A stretch of DNA of 16,337 nt from JBNLBT01 sp050303435 (GCA_050303435.1 JBNLBT010000072.1:1-16337); one strand, 5' to 3'. Shown: positions 1 through 6,468, counted from the stretch's first letter. Numbers and translations: made by a program. The notes: generated from the letters alone by a model not told the origin.

Positions 1-306
1 CTCGTGCGCATGTTCGAACCTTCGTCGCTGCGCCGGTACAGCATGGGCGATTCAGTGCAGCGGACTGCCAGGAAGGGATGAATTGCACAGACGAAGGGAT
101 CAACAGGGTCCATGTCAAACACAAGCGACCAAAACGGGCTTCGCTGATCCAATGCCTGCGCCTGACTTTTGGCAGTCAATGGTGAAACATCGCCGCGATC
201 GGTTTGCTCAGTTGACTGCGGTGTGCTGCGCAGGAAAACGTGTTTGATTGCAGGCGATGATGCTGTGGGGGTAATTGTTGATCTCTGAGCTGCCCCTCAT
301 TGCCAT
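1..306 (-). pseudogene. Frameshifted unknown gene running off the left edge
   Basis: On the minus strand an ATG at 306 opens a 32-codon frame that stops at 208-210. A second minus frame is open from 296 to the window edge and reads like protein (for example FWSLVFDMDPVDPF and CAIHPFLAVRC) but has no good start. Joining the two by one frameshift somewhere between 297 and 208 gives a continuous product. The ATG lies 5 nt after the stop of the restored upstream lipoprotein frame at 311, which is operon-like spacing. I do not recognise the family. The plus strand also has an open frame at 2-247 without a start, but its residue usage looks less natural. The joining point and the left end cannot be determined here. 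Confidence 0.4.
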
Positions 307-310
307 CTGT

Positions 311-412
311 TCATTGGGCATCCAGAATATCGTGGTAATCGAAGTTGATGATCGGGTCTATACCAACTTCAACTACATTTTTAAATTCATTGTAAAGCCT
401 CTCTCTGAACAT
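311..412 (-). pseudogene. Displaced C-terminal tail of the lipoprotein gene
   Basis: This minus-strand frame overlaps the 3' end of the lipoprotein gene in another frame. It reads 33 codons, MFRERLYNEFKN onward to DYHDILDAQ and a TGA at 311-313. The residue usage (charged and hydrophobic alternation, acidic tail) looks like real protein. One missing AG unit, or an equivalent shift, in the AGAGAGAG tract would join it to the lipoprotein as a tail of about 30 residues. It is better read as the lost tail of that gene than as an independent peptide. No ribosome-binding site is seen in front of its ATG. Confidence 0.45.
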
Positions 413-1073
413 ACATCACAAGATTCCAATCAAATTGATCGTAATCGAAACATCTGTACTCCAGGTAATAATTCAGATTCAATTCATCCAATGAATCGTC
501 GTACTCTTTGCTGACCAGTGCGATCCGAATTAAATCCAAATAGGTGTCGGATTTCATGCAATGTCTGGCCACGGGCTCATACGTTTCAATATCAATGTAT
601 TCAATTCTTTTTGCATCCTTCAACCAAAATTTAGTCACCGCCATTTCTGCCAAATTCATCATGTCGCTGTTAAATAAAAATTCACCGGACATCCCTTGCG
701 ATTGAAAAAACGCCGCATCGTCCAATTCTGCACAGTCCTGGTCGGCCTGTTTAACGGCATAATACACATCCCGTTCGGCGTTTAAAAATTGCTTGTTGAT
801 GTCCTGGAACGTTGTGGCAGTGTTTTTAATCAGCCTGACCCGGTGGTATGCACAAAATTGCAACCAATCAATCAACAGAAATTTGGGGGAATGCAGGTAC
901 ACCGATTGATCGTTGTCGAGGACGACCTGCCAGGTCTGGGCCATCTCATTCGCAGCGTTCTGCAGATAGGTGTATACAGGCGCTGTTGTCTTCTGCGATT
1001 TTAATTGAGTACAGGACACAGCAAACACCAGCACGAGTGCCGCCATCAATACTTGACGCATACTTTTTCGCAT
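387..1073 (-). CDS. Putative lipoprotein, C-terminus probably altered by a frameshift
   Basis: 228 residues. The N-terminus is a typical lipoprotein signal: basic residues, a hydrophobic stretch, then a lipobox ending VSC near residue 21. Lipid anchoring in the envelope is therefore likely. The mature part is rich in Asp, Tyr and aromatics with scattered Cys, and I recognise no family. The first ATG (1073) follows AAAGGGAC directly; the second (1061) gives almost the same signal peptide with better ribosome-site spacing. The gene overlaps the end of a 47-codon ORF. The last codons run through an AGAGAGAG tract at about 399-407. Shifting frame there extends the protein to a stop at 311, so the annotated end is probably a truncation. 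Function is unknown; surface or immunity roles are only inference. Confidence 0.7.
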   Translation of the reverse strand: MRKSMRQVLMAALVLVFAVSCTQLKSQKTTAPVYTYLQNAANEMAQTWQVVLDNDQSVYLHSPKFLLIDWLQFCAYHRVRLIKNTATTFQDINKQFLNAERDVYYAVKQADQDCAELDDAAFFQSQGMSGEFLFNSDMMNLAEMAVTKFWLKDAKRIEYIDIETYEPVARHCMKSDTYLDLIRIALVSKEYDDSLDELNLNYYLEYRCFDYDQFDWNLVMYVQREALQ

Positions 1074-1189
1074 GTCCCTTTCCGTTTCTGATCAATCACT
1101 GCATCCGTGAGGTCGTGAACACATTTCAGCGCCAGCACGAGATTGCCTTGATGCATTTCATCTGCCAAATTTTCAATGGCCATCGCCAT
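1046..1189 (-). CDS. Small 47-residue protein of unknown function
   Basis: The ATG at 1189 overlaps the stop of the 181-residue gene (TGATG), a classic translational-coupling arrangement. A second ATG lies at 1183. The product begins MAMAIENLADEMHQGN, continues with an amphipathic helical stretch around ALKCVHDLTDAVIDQ, and ends in a basic tail with two Cys. Its final 28 nt overlap the start of the downstream lipoprotein gene in a different frame. It has no signal peptide or membrane segment. Without it, the 115 bp between its neighbours would be empty. I recognise no family; a small partner of the 181-residue protein is a guess. Confidence 0.5.
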   Translation of the reverse strand: MAMAIENLADEMHQGNLVLALKCVHDLTDAVIDQKRKGTCEKVCVKY

Positions 1190-1734
1190 CACACCTGTCC
1201 ACGGTCGTTTGTGTGTCTGACGCCCATTTTAAACGCCCGGTGTCTCAATGCCTGCAGGTGCTTTTTGTCTTGGCTCAGTCCAATCAACATGTCCCCAATG
1301 TCTTTGGTGATCAAGGCCGGGTCAGCTTCCATCCATTGCAAGGACAGATCCAGCCAGTAATCGCTGTGCATTGACAGCCCGGATTTCAATACAACCGCGC
1401 AGGGCAACTCTGCAGACAAATCGGTTTCGATGCTGCATTCAGCGCAACGTTCAGCGATCAACGATCGCACCTCGGGCCATGGCTGTTCAAGCAACACCAC
1501 CCACCCTATGTCCGTGCTCTGTTCATCCTGACTCAGGAAATAAAGCCCTTTGTGGGTGTGTTTCACCCACTGCCCCTTGAGCGTGAGGCCAAAACCGGCC
1601 GTCGCCCCGTTGCCGGATGTCAGCAGCTCGATCCATTCATGCCTCGCATGAGGATGATCACACGCCGCCGCCACCGACAGGCAATGCCTGCCAACGTTTT
1701 GCAGTATTCTGTTGATTGTGTTTACTTGGCTCAT
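1189..1734 (-). CDS. Hypothetical cytoplasmic protein, 181 aa
   Basis: The protein has 181 residues with no signal peptide or membrane segment. It is rich in Cys, His and Trp, for example CDHPHARHEW near residue 25 and AERCAECS near residue 94. The C-terminal half looks helical, around LSLQWMEADPALITKDIG. The ATG at 1734 follows a weak purine stretch, AAG. Its stop overlaps the start of the 47-residue ORF, and it follows the 101-codon immunity-like frame by about 60 nt in the same direction, so an operon is likely. I recognise no family. The neighbourhood suggests an accessory role, but this is inference. Confidence 0.65.
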   Translation of the reverse strand: MSQVNTINRILQNVGRHCLSVAAACDHPHARHEWIELLTSGNGATAGFGLTLKGQWVKHTHKGLYFLSQDEQSTDIGWVVLLEQPWPEVRSLIAERCAECSIETDLSAELPCAVVLKSGLSMHSDYWLDLSLQWMEADPALITKDIGDMLIGLSQDKKHLQALRHRAFKMGVRHTNDRGQV

Positions 1735-1793
1735 ATTAAACTTGTGTGGCGCGTGCCGTAAATCGTAGCCTTGAGTACCGCTGAGTGTCTGTT

Positions 1794-2090
1794 TTACTTT
1801 TGACCATTGAGAATCGCCCGTTCAATGACGTCAACAATACACTCCCTGAGCTCTTCAAATTCATTGATTTCTTTTGTTTCCATGACCAACGGCTCTCCCG
1901 TTGAATTGCTGATGAAAAGAAACTCATGGGTTTTCTCAGGCCAAAAACACACGGTTCCAACGAAATTCCTGCCGTCCAAATGCACACTGCAACTGCCCGC
2001 TTGTGGTTCATCTCGAGACGAGATTTTGATCTCATGGGTGTTGAAAAATGGTTTCAAATCATTCAGTACACGCGCAATCAAGTCAGACAT
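1794..2090 (-). CDS. Small immunity-like protein (TriTu-type pattern, tentative)
   Basis: The ATG at 2090 gives 98 residues; a GTG at 2099 would add three. The order is an N-terminal helix (LIARVLNDLKPFF), a beta-rich middle (SVHLDGRNFVGTVCFWPEK, then EFLFISNSTGEPLV) and a C-terminal helix (INEFEELRECIVDVIERAI). From memory, the pattern of a strand, then VGxVxxW, then an acidic F/V-rich strand, a TGE turn and an EEL helix resembles the TriTu family of bacterial immunity proteins found with polymorphic toxins. That match is recalled, not searched. If correct, it would neutralise a toxin not present in this window. It is cytoplasmic by appearance. Confidence 0.5.
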   Translation of the reverse strand: MSDLIARVLNDLKPFFNTHEIKISSRDEPQAGSCSVHLDGRNFVGTVCFWPEKTHEFLFISNSTGEPLVMETKEINEFEELRECIVDVIERAILNGQK

Positions 2091-2174
2091 CACAGACACC
2101 CACGGTCCAACACTGCACCCTGCATTGACATGCGTTTTTAGTGTTCATATGCGTGCCTTGATTCATCGGTCCTG

Positions 2175-2420
2175 TCATCGAAGTTGACCTGCACGGGCTG
2201 CTTCAGTTTTTTTAGTGATGTGCTGCAACCACGCATCGTTGTCATCGTCCACGCGTTCATGCGCTTTTTGTTCAAACACCTTGGCCGGAAGCAACAGATA
2301 ATCTTTGCCCATTTCGAAACAGGCATGTATGTAATAATCATCCGTCAAATCTATTCGATGGCTTCTGCAAATTTCATTCGGCGCCTGTCCCAGAAGACTT
2401 TTCTCGAATCGTCCTACTCT
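2175..2420 (-). pseudogene. Start-less 3' fragment of an unknown gene
   Basis: This frame begins directly after the TAA of the upstream lipoprotein gene, in the same frame, and runs 81 codons to a TGA at 2175-2177. It has no ATG until late (FEMGKDY) and no ribosome site, yet reads like genuine protein, for example IDLTDDYYIHACFEMGKDY and a charged tail. Its base composition is richer in GC than the low-GC gene in front of it. I read it as the C-terminal remnant of a gene whose 5' part was replaced. Alternatives are stop-codon readthrough or a premature stop in a longer lipoprotein, but the composition change at the junction argues for recombination. Confidence 0.5.
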
Positions 2421-2900
2421 TTATGGATAACACACAAATAGATCACCACTTCCCCCTTCAGGTATGGGCGTTATGTCAAAATATTCAATAATTGAAATTT
2501 CACGGAGTACGTGTAAATATTCATATTCTGGGTTATTGTATTGATACAATCCTTCAATTTGTACCATCGACTCTGGACAATTAAAGGAACTCATGTCGTC
2601 TTCATCAAAGTCAAGATAAAAAGACACTTCATTATCTTTACCAGTCAAATAGGGATCATCTCTAAACAAATCATCTATAAATAATCTTGAATGTTCAAAA
2701 TCGATAAATCCAGTTACCTTAATACGATTGTTGTGAAATCTTAGGTGCTGAGATTTTTCGACTATAAGTGACATCACATCATCACTTTTCATTTTATTTT
2801 CTAAAGCAATAACATATGGTGTTTTTTGATCTTCAAAGGGCGTTGAGCAAGCCTCCAAAGAAGAAATGAATAAAACCACTAAAACACATGTCTTTTTCAT
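2421..2900 (-). CDS. Putative lipoprotein, low-GC
   Basis: The chosen ATG at 2900 gives 159 residues; a TTG at 2912 would add four. The N-terminus MKKTCVLVVLFISSLEAC is a lipoprotein signal with a LEAC lipobox, so Cys18 would be lipidated. A GAGAAACC stretch precedes the ATG. The mature part is acidic and contains FYLDFDEDDMSSFNC and an ending GDLFVCYP. The gene is clearly AT-richer than its surroundings, which suggests recent transfer. Its stop is followed in frame by an 81-codon start-less fragment. I recognise no family. A periplasm-facing anchored protein, possibly immunity-like given the neighbours, is inference. Confidence 0.65.
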   Translation of the reverse strand: MKKTCVLVVLFISSLEACSTPFEDQKTPYVIALENKMKSDDVMSLIVEKSQHLRFHNNRIKVTGFIDFEHSRLFIDDLFRDDPYLTGKDNEVSFYLDFDEDDMSSFNCPESMVQIEGLYQYNNPEYEYLHVLREISIIEYFDITPIPEGGSGDLFVCYP

Positions 2901-3122
2901 AAGGTTTCTCAATTATTAAATGAGATTTAAATTCAACATGATTCACTTTTCTTAATTATGACCCAAAGCCCTCTTCTTTGTTCACATCCTCTGTTCATAA
3001 ACTGATGCGAGGATGAACCGCTGTTATCATTCGCAGGTTGAATCAGCGATTTTTAAAAGATTGCTGCGAAAATGACCGCATGGTTTTTTCTCATCAAGTA
3101 CAACATCCGCCCACTCAAGGCA
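2901..3122. other. Intergenic stretch without a clear gene
   Basis: No convincing gene is seen on either strand. It holds the upstream region of the low-GC lipoprotein gene and is AT-rich near 2901-2960. A weak inverted repeat, CATCCTC (2985-2991) and GAGGATG (3009-3015), is separated by 17 nt. Short open frames on the minus strand, such as one beginning MRKNHAVIFAAIF and stopping at once, may be scraps of an old signal peptide. None has enough support to be called. Confidence 0.4.
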
Positions 3123-3304
3123 TCATAGGTGTTCCACCTCTGATTCCCCGATGCCTTGCCACTCAAACACATCTTCCATCCTGACACAGGCTTGCATCAA
3201 CACAGCCGTTGAGTCATGCCTTCGGGCTGCTCTGGATGTGTTACATGCAGGGCCACATTACGAATGTCTCCATCTTTATATTCGGATTTCAGCCGGTAAC
3301 CAGG
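3123..3304 (-). pseudogene. Remnant of an unknown gene split over two frames
   Basis: Two overlapping minus-strand frames look coding. The first (3304 to a stop at 3197-3199) includes KSEYKDGDIRNVALHVTHPE. The second, open up to its stop at 3123-3125, includes CVRMEDVFEWQGIGESEVEHL in part. A single frameshift around 3200-3220 would merge them into a C-terminal segment of about 60 residues. Neither has a start codon in a suitable place, and the first overlaps the 3' end of the neighbouring truncated gene. I recognise no family. Apparent coding character is judged by eye only, so confidence is low to moderate. Confidence 0.35.
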
Positions 3305-3693
3305 TCAGAATAATTCTGCACAAATTGTTGCATGGCCGATGAAATGGCTTTTCTTCCATATCGGGTTTCACCGTAGGCATAATTTGCGGCAAACTCTATG
3401 TCGGGCAATTGCTCGTCTCCAAATGCATTTTCAAATTGATTTTTCATGTCCCAAGCGTAGAACACGCACACCGCAACGTCGGCCTCACGATCGGCCACGA
3501 TGTGCCATGCATGATTGACCGAATAAACAACAATCACATCTGAAACGTCCATCATGCTGTCTGGAAACTTGCCTCCGGAATGACAGTTCAATGCATCAAT
3601 GAATTGTTGAGCATCTTGATTGACTTGAATGCGAAAAGACTTGCATCTGCCTGAAGCAGGGGGCCGATAATGTTGCGGGCCCGGGTCCGTCAC
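3289..3693 (-). CDS. Probable 5'-truncated lipoprotein
   Basis: As an ORF it starts at a GTG (3693) and encodes 134 residues, but the upstream in-frame codons read FACAVTDPGPQHYRPP, which looks like the end of a lipoprotein signal (A-C at the cleavage site) followed by a Pro-rich linker. No signal peptide start exists: eight codons upstream of the GTG lies the TAA of the preceding low-GC ORF. The body, with DVIVVYSVNHAWHIVADREA and ANYAYGETRYGRKAISSAM, reads as ordinary folded protein. I therefore think the 5' end was lost by recombination and the gene may be silent. Translation from the GTG would give a cytoplasmic product. The family is not recognised. Confidence 0.5.
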   Translation of the reverse strand: MTDPGPQHYRPPASGRCKSFRIQVNQDAQQFIDALNCHSGGKFPDSMMDVSDVIVVYSVNHAWHIVADREADVAVCVFYAWDMKNQFENAFGDEQLPDIEFAANYAYGETRYGRKAISSAMQQFVQNYSDLVTG

Positions 3694-3708
3694 CGCGCAT
3701 GCAAACTC

Positions 3709-3927
3709 TTATTCTCCAATGCATTGGCAAAAGTCAGACATGTTGAGATAAAAACGACGCGCCAAGACATCATCGAATGTCAAAAACTTGAAATGTCTTG
3801 GTGAATTTAAAAAAAGACTGTTTGGAATATTTGCATCCAAATCAATGTATTGCTTGAGAGTTTTTAATTCCGCAAAGTATAAGCTGTGTTCGGAAATAAA
3901 CTTCGGAGAATTCATTTGTCTGGCCAT
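3709..3927 (-). CDS. Small hypothetical protein, low-GC, possibly partial
   Basis: 72 residues from the ATG at 3927; an internal ATG at 3915 would give 68. The gene is AT-rich compared with its neighbours. It lies 13 nt after the membrane protein gene, so it could be translated from the same transcript, although no clear ribosome site is visible. It has no signal peptide or membrane segment. The end, around RRFYLNMSDFCQCIGE, is followed in the same frame by the truncated lipoprotein. It could be the N-terminal or only remaining part of a larger transferred gene. No family is recognised. Confidence 0.45.
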   Translation of the reverse strand: MARQMNSPKFISEHSLYFAELKTLKQYIDLDANIPNSLFLNSPRHFKFLTFDDVLARRFYLNMSDFCQCIGE

Positions 3928-3940
3928 GCGATGCGTGTCG

Positions 3941-4267
3941 CTAGACGCCCATTTCGCACATCGATTGGCCCATCAGCAGGGCCATCAAAAACAGCCCCGC
4001 CGACAAGGCGCCCAGAAAACCCACAAAGGCGGCGTTGTCTTTGATGCTGGAAGGGTTCTGCGACCACTGCCAGGCCAGACCCAGAATGAAACCGATGGGC
4101 GTGGCCAGTGCGCCGCCGTACCACAGGGCGACAAAAATGACCGAACAGTCGCTGATCAGCAGATTGATCGCAGCGCCGGTCAGTTGGGCGATGACCACCA
4201 ACAGCAGCAGCCGCCAAACCGCTTTAATGTCTATTAATAATTCAGAGTTTGAATTGTTCGATTTCAT
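3941..4267 (-). CDS. Small inner-membrane protein, three predicted membrane helices
   Basis: 108 residues. Hydrophobic segments lie at about 18-38 (RLLLLVVIAQLTGAAINLLI), 43-66 and 80-100, with a Ser/Asn-rich cytoplasmic-type N-terminus. The ATG overlaps the stop of the GNAT gene by 4 nt (ATGA), indicating translational coupling and shared expression. No family is recognised. The pairing with an acetyltransferase might mean a common substrate or simply a shared transcript; the sequence does not decide. Confidence 0.7.
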   Translation of the reverse strand: MKSNNSNSELLIDIKAVWRLLLLVVIAQLTGAAINLLISDCSVIFVALWYGGALATPIGFILGLAWQWSQNPSSIKDNAAFVGFLGALSAGLFLMALLMGQSMCEMGV

Positions 4268-4719
4268 GGGGATTGATCTCCGCTCGATTCAGCATGGATT
4301 GTAGCCAGCGCGCGGTTGAAATGGAAGGAGGTGACGGTGAAGCCTTCGCGGAAGTAGAACTTGTGGGCCTGCTCTCGCTGGGTGCCGGAATCCAGGTGGA
4401 TGTGCGCGCAGCCGGCGTCGCGCGCCTGCGCACACAGCCACTCAAGCAAGGCACGGCCGTGGCCGCCGGAACGCGCTTGCGGTGCAGTCACCAGATCGTC
4501 GACGTACAGGTGTTTACCCAGATGCAGGTTGTGACCAATGCGGTAGCCGGCCACGGCCACCACCTCGCCATCGGCGCGATGGCAGGCCAGGCGGTAGCCT
4601 TCGGCCTGCTGCAGGCGCACGGTGTGGATGAATTCGTTCGCCTTGAGGTGCGGTCGCAGGGCCGACATGACGGCGAAACAGGCCTGGATTTCAGCGTCGC
4701 TGGTGACTTCGTGTGGCAT
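4264..4719 (-). CDS. GNAT-family N-acetyltransferase
   Basis: The ATG at 4719 (MPHEVTSDAE) gives 151 residues, the usual GNAT length, and follows a GAAAG ribosome site; an upstream GTG at 4806 would add 29 atypical residues and was rejected. The core strand-turn-helix is LYVDDLVTAPQARSGGHGRA at residues 71-90. It contains the acetyl-CoA pyrophosphate loop, R/QxxGxG/A type (RSGGHGRA). The late motif FYFREGF, around residue 121, is the typical C-terminal GNAT element. It transfers the acetyl group of acetyl-CoA to an amine; the substrate cannot be inferred. It is cytoplasmic and is coupled to the downstream membrane protein gene through an ATGA overlap. Confidence 0.9.
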   Translation of the reverse strand: MPHEVTSDAEIQACFAVMSALRPHLKANEFIHTVRLQQAEGYRLACHRADGEVVAVAGYRIGHNLHLGKHLYVDDLVTAPQARSGGHGRALLEWLCAQARDAGCAHIHLDSGTQREQAHKFYFREGFTVTSFHFNRALATIHAESSGDQSP

Positions 4720-4827
4720 GGCGCTTTCTGTTGTCTTTAACGCCAACACTATACCGGCACAACGCCCCTGTTGACAAGCGCGTTGCAGGTGAACCTCTGC
4801 ACTCACCGAAGCTGGTTCAATCGGCGG

Positions 4828-6312
4828 TCATCCGCCGTTGTCTGATGGGTCGGACGGCGCATCGCTGGCGAAACAATAGAACAGATTGTTGCTGCCGGCG
4901 TAGGCGTTGCCGCATTCACCGATGTGCGATGAGTTCCACGAGGTGGGGCGGTCGCCGCCGCCCAGAATGTTGTGGTGACCGACGACCATGGTGCCGCTGT
5001 TGCTGGTCCAATTGCCGCAGGTGACGTCGCTGCGCGCCTGGGCCAGGCGGCCTTGAGGATCTGAACCGGTGAGCATGTCGTGGTGCCGACCGGGCACCGT
5101 CTCACCGTGTTCAGTCAGCGCGGTGTACATGGACAGGCCATTCTCCGCTCCATGCAGTTGCTGCACATCGCCGGCCACGGTCACACCTTCGGCGTTGCGC
5201 CAGGGGCCTTGACCGATGCGATCGCGCGCGTGAACGGGTGTCACGCCGTCTGCGGCCAGCGCGCTCAAATAGGCCCGCCAGACGCGCTGTCCCGCGCCCA
5301 CCGCAGCGGCCAGGCGCTGACAGTGCGCGTCGGCACCGGCCAGACCGCCGAGGTTGCTGTGCGTGGCCAGCGGCGTGGAGGTGACAAAGAAACTCAGCAC
5401 TTGGTTGGCGGGCTGATTGGCGGCCAGACACTGATCCTGCGCCGGCAAACCCGCCTGCTGTGCCACGCTGTTGAGCACAGCGCACAGCGCCTGACCGTTC
5501 GGTTGCGTCGCACTGAGCGCATCCAGCGGTCTCAGCAGCGGGCGCACGGACCTCACCAGTGCGCGCAGTTCTGCGGCAGAAAGCTCGCCATGCAGGGCGC
5601 ATTGCAGCGCCAGTGTGGCCGCCGCCGTGCGGTCGAATTCAGGCATCTTCAGCCGTGCATGGTGCGCGGACCACAGGCGCACACAGCGGCGGTGTTCGGC
5701 CTGTTGCTGCAAAACATGCAAGGCCACATGCAGCACGCTGGCGGCGGCTGACCAGTCCGGCTCCGCCTGTTGCAAGGCCCGCTCAAAGCCGTCCACAGCG
5801 TGCATCGCCTGAGCGCTGAGTAGCGCCTCATCGGCGTCCACAAGCATTTGATTGGCGCGCGTCAGGCCCCGCAGGGAGGCGTGGCGAAATGCGGTGCCGA
5901 CCCATTGATAAAACCCGCCCACATCTGTGCGGTGTCGGCGCAACAATACGCCTTTGGCCTGTCGGGCATCCATGATCACAAATCCAGGCACCGCCTGCAG
6001 CCCGTGTTGTTGCAGAAACGCGCGGTGCGCAGAATTGTCAAGGTCCAGTTGCAACCAGGTGTAAATGTCCCGCAGACCCTGCACATCGGGATCATTGAAC
6101 ACGTGTTCCTGCATGAACAGCGTGAATGGATCATCGCCCGCTGACAGGTGCATGAGCAGCAGTGAACGTTCAGCCTTGAGTGCATTTTGCATGGCCGCGG
6201 CCGGCTCGGTGAAAATCTTCGTCTCATTTTCTGTCTGCTGCGCCTGCACTGCCACACCCGCAAACAACAGATACAACAGAAACAACAGCGTGCGATTGAA
6301 TGTGTTTGCCAT
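4828..6312 (-). CDS. Secreted protein: CxxC-less thioredoxin-like domain plus lectin-like domain
   Basis: The ATG at 6312 gives 494 residues and has AGGTGAGG nine nt upstream; a GTG at 6327 lacks this. A Sec signal peptide ends near VQA-QQ (residue 24). Residues about 40-145 look thioredoxin-like: VPGFVIMD at 108-115 matches the cis-Pro loop, but the CxxC position reads SAGDDPFT, so redox activity is unlikely. A helical, Ala/Leu-rich middle follows (about 150-300). Residues about 305-482 (FFVTSTPLATHSNLGGLAGA, then CQRLAA, GPWRNAEGV, TCGNWTS, TSWNSSH and LFYCFA) match proteins usually annotated as endostatin or C-type-lectin-like in proteobacteria. Periplasmic or secreted binding is likely; the ligand is unknown. 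The gene diverges from the kinase gene at 6469. Confidence 0.8.
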   Translation of the reverse strand: MANTFNRTLLFLLYLLFAGVAVQAQQTENETKIFTEPAAAMQNALKAERSLLLMHLSAGDDPFTLFMQEHVFNDPDVQGLRDIYTWLQLDLDNSAHRAFLQQHGLQAVPGFVIMDARQAKGVLLRRHRTDVGGFYQWVGTAFRHASLRGLTRANQMLVDADEALLSAQAMHAVDGFERALQQAEPDWSAAASVLHVALHVLQQQAEHRRCVRLWSAHHARLKMPEFDRTAAATLALQCALHGELSAAELRALVRSVRPLLRPLDALSATQPNGQALCAVLNSVAQQAGLPAQDQCLAANQPANQVLSFFVTSTPLATHSNLGGLAGADAHCQRLAAAVGAGQRVWRAYLSALAADGVTPVHARDRIGQGPWRNAEGVTVAGDVQQLHGAENGLSMYTALTEHGETVPGRHHDMLTGSDPQGRLAQARSDVTCGNWTSNSGTMVVGHHNILGGGDRPTSWNSSHIGECGNAYAGSNNLFYCFASDAPSDPSDNGG

Positions 6313-6313
6313 C

Positions 6314-6327
6314 GTGAGGGTCCTCAC
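6314..6327 (-). promoter_or_regulatory. Inverted repeat over the lectin-protein ribosome site
   Basis: GTGAGG (6314-6319) and CCTCAC (6322-6327) form a near-perfect palindrome with a 2-nt centre. It lies just before the ATG at 6312 and includes the GGTGAGG ribosome-binding sequence of this gene. In the transcript the arm containing the ribosome site could pair with the bases between it and the start codon. Such a short stem might tune translation, but it may also be chance. Confidence 0.3.
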
Positions 6328-6415
6328 CTGTTTGAATGTCGCATCAGAGTACGGCCACAGAAGCCATTGCCGGATGCCTTGGGATCAACGGCCACAAACG
6401 CGGGACGAATGCCAC

Positions 6416-6442
6416 TTGGCCGGGATCTCTGACGTGTATAAT
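6416..6442 (+). promoter_or_regulatory. Candidate sigma-70 promoter for the first kinase operon
   Basis: A perfect -10 hexamer TATAAT lies at 6437-6442, 27 nt before the kinase ATG. The best -35 is TTGGCC (6416-6421) with a short 15-nt spacer, so the match is uneven. The resulting leader would be only about 20 nt, and no clear Shine-Dalgarno sequence precedes the ATG at 6469. Confidence 0.4.
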
Positions 6443-6468
6443 AACGGTGTTACAACGCCCGTTCCTGC

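Noticed and set aside
2083..2148. 21-codon minus-strand ORF ahead of the immunity-like gene
   Set aside because: It has no ribosome site and low-complexity Cys/Val content; a leader peptide is possible but unsupported.
1..3693. Frameshifts caused by poor sequencing
   Set aside because: Not excluded, but genes of 1358, 494 and 373 residues in the same window are uninterrupted, and breaks cluster only in the accessory part.
1..4270. Integron cassette array (same-strand small genes, ATTCAAC near 2931 and GTTGAAT near 3036)
   Set aside because: Most genes are separated by too few bases to hold attC sites, no paired inner boxes are seen, and there is no integrase.
4822..4837. CGGCGG/CCGCCG hairpin at the end of the lectin-like gene
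   Set aside because: The stem is 6 bp with the stop codon partly in the loop and no T-run follows; too weak for a terminator call.
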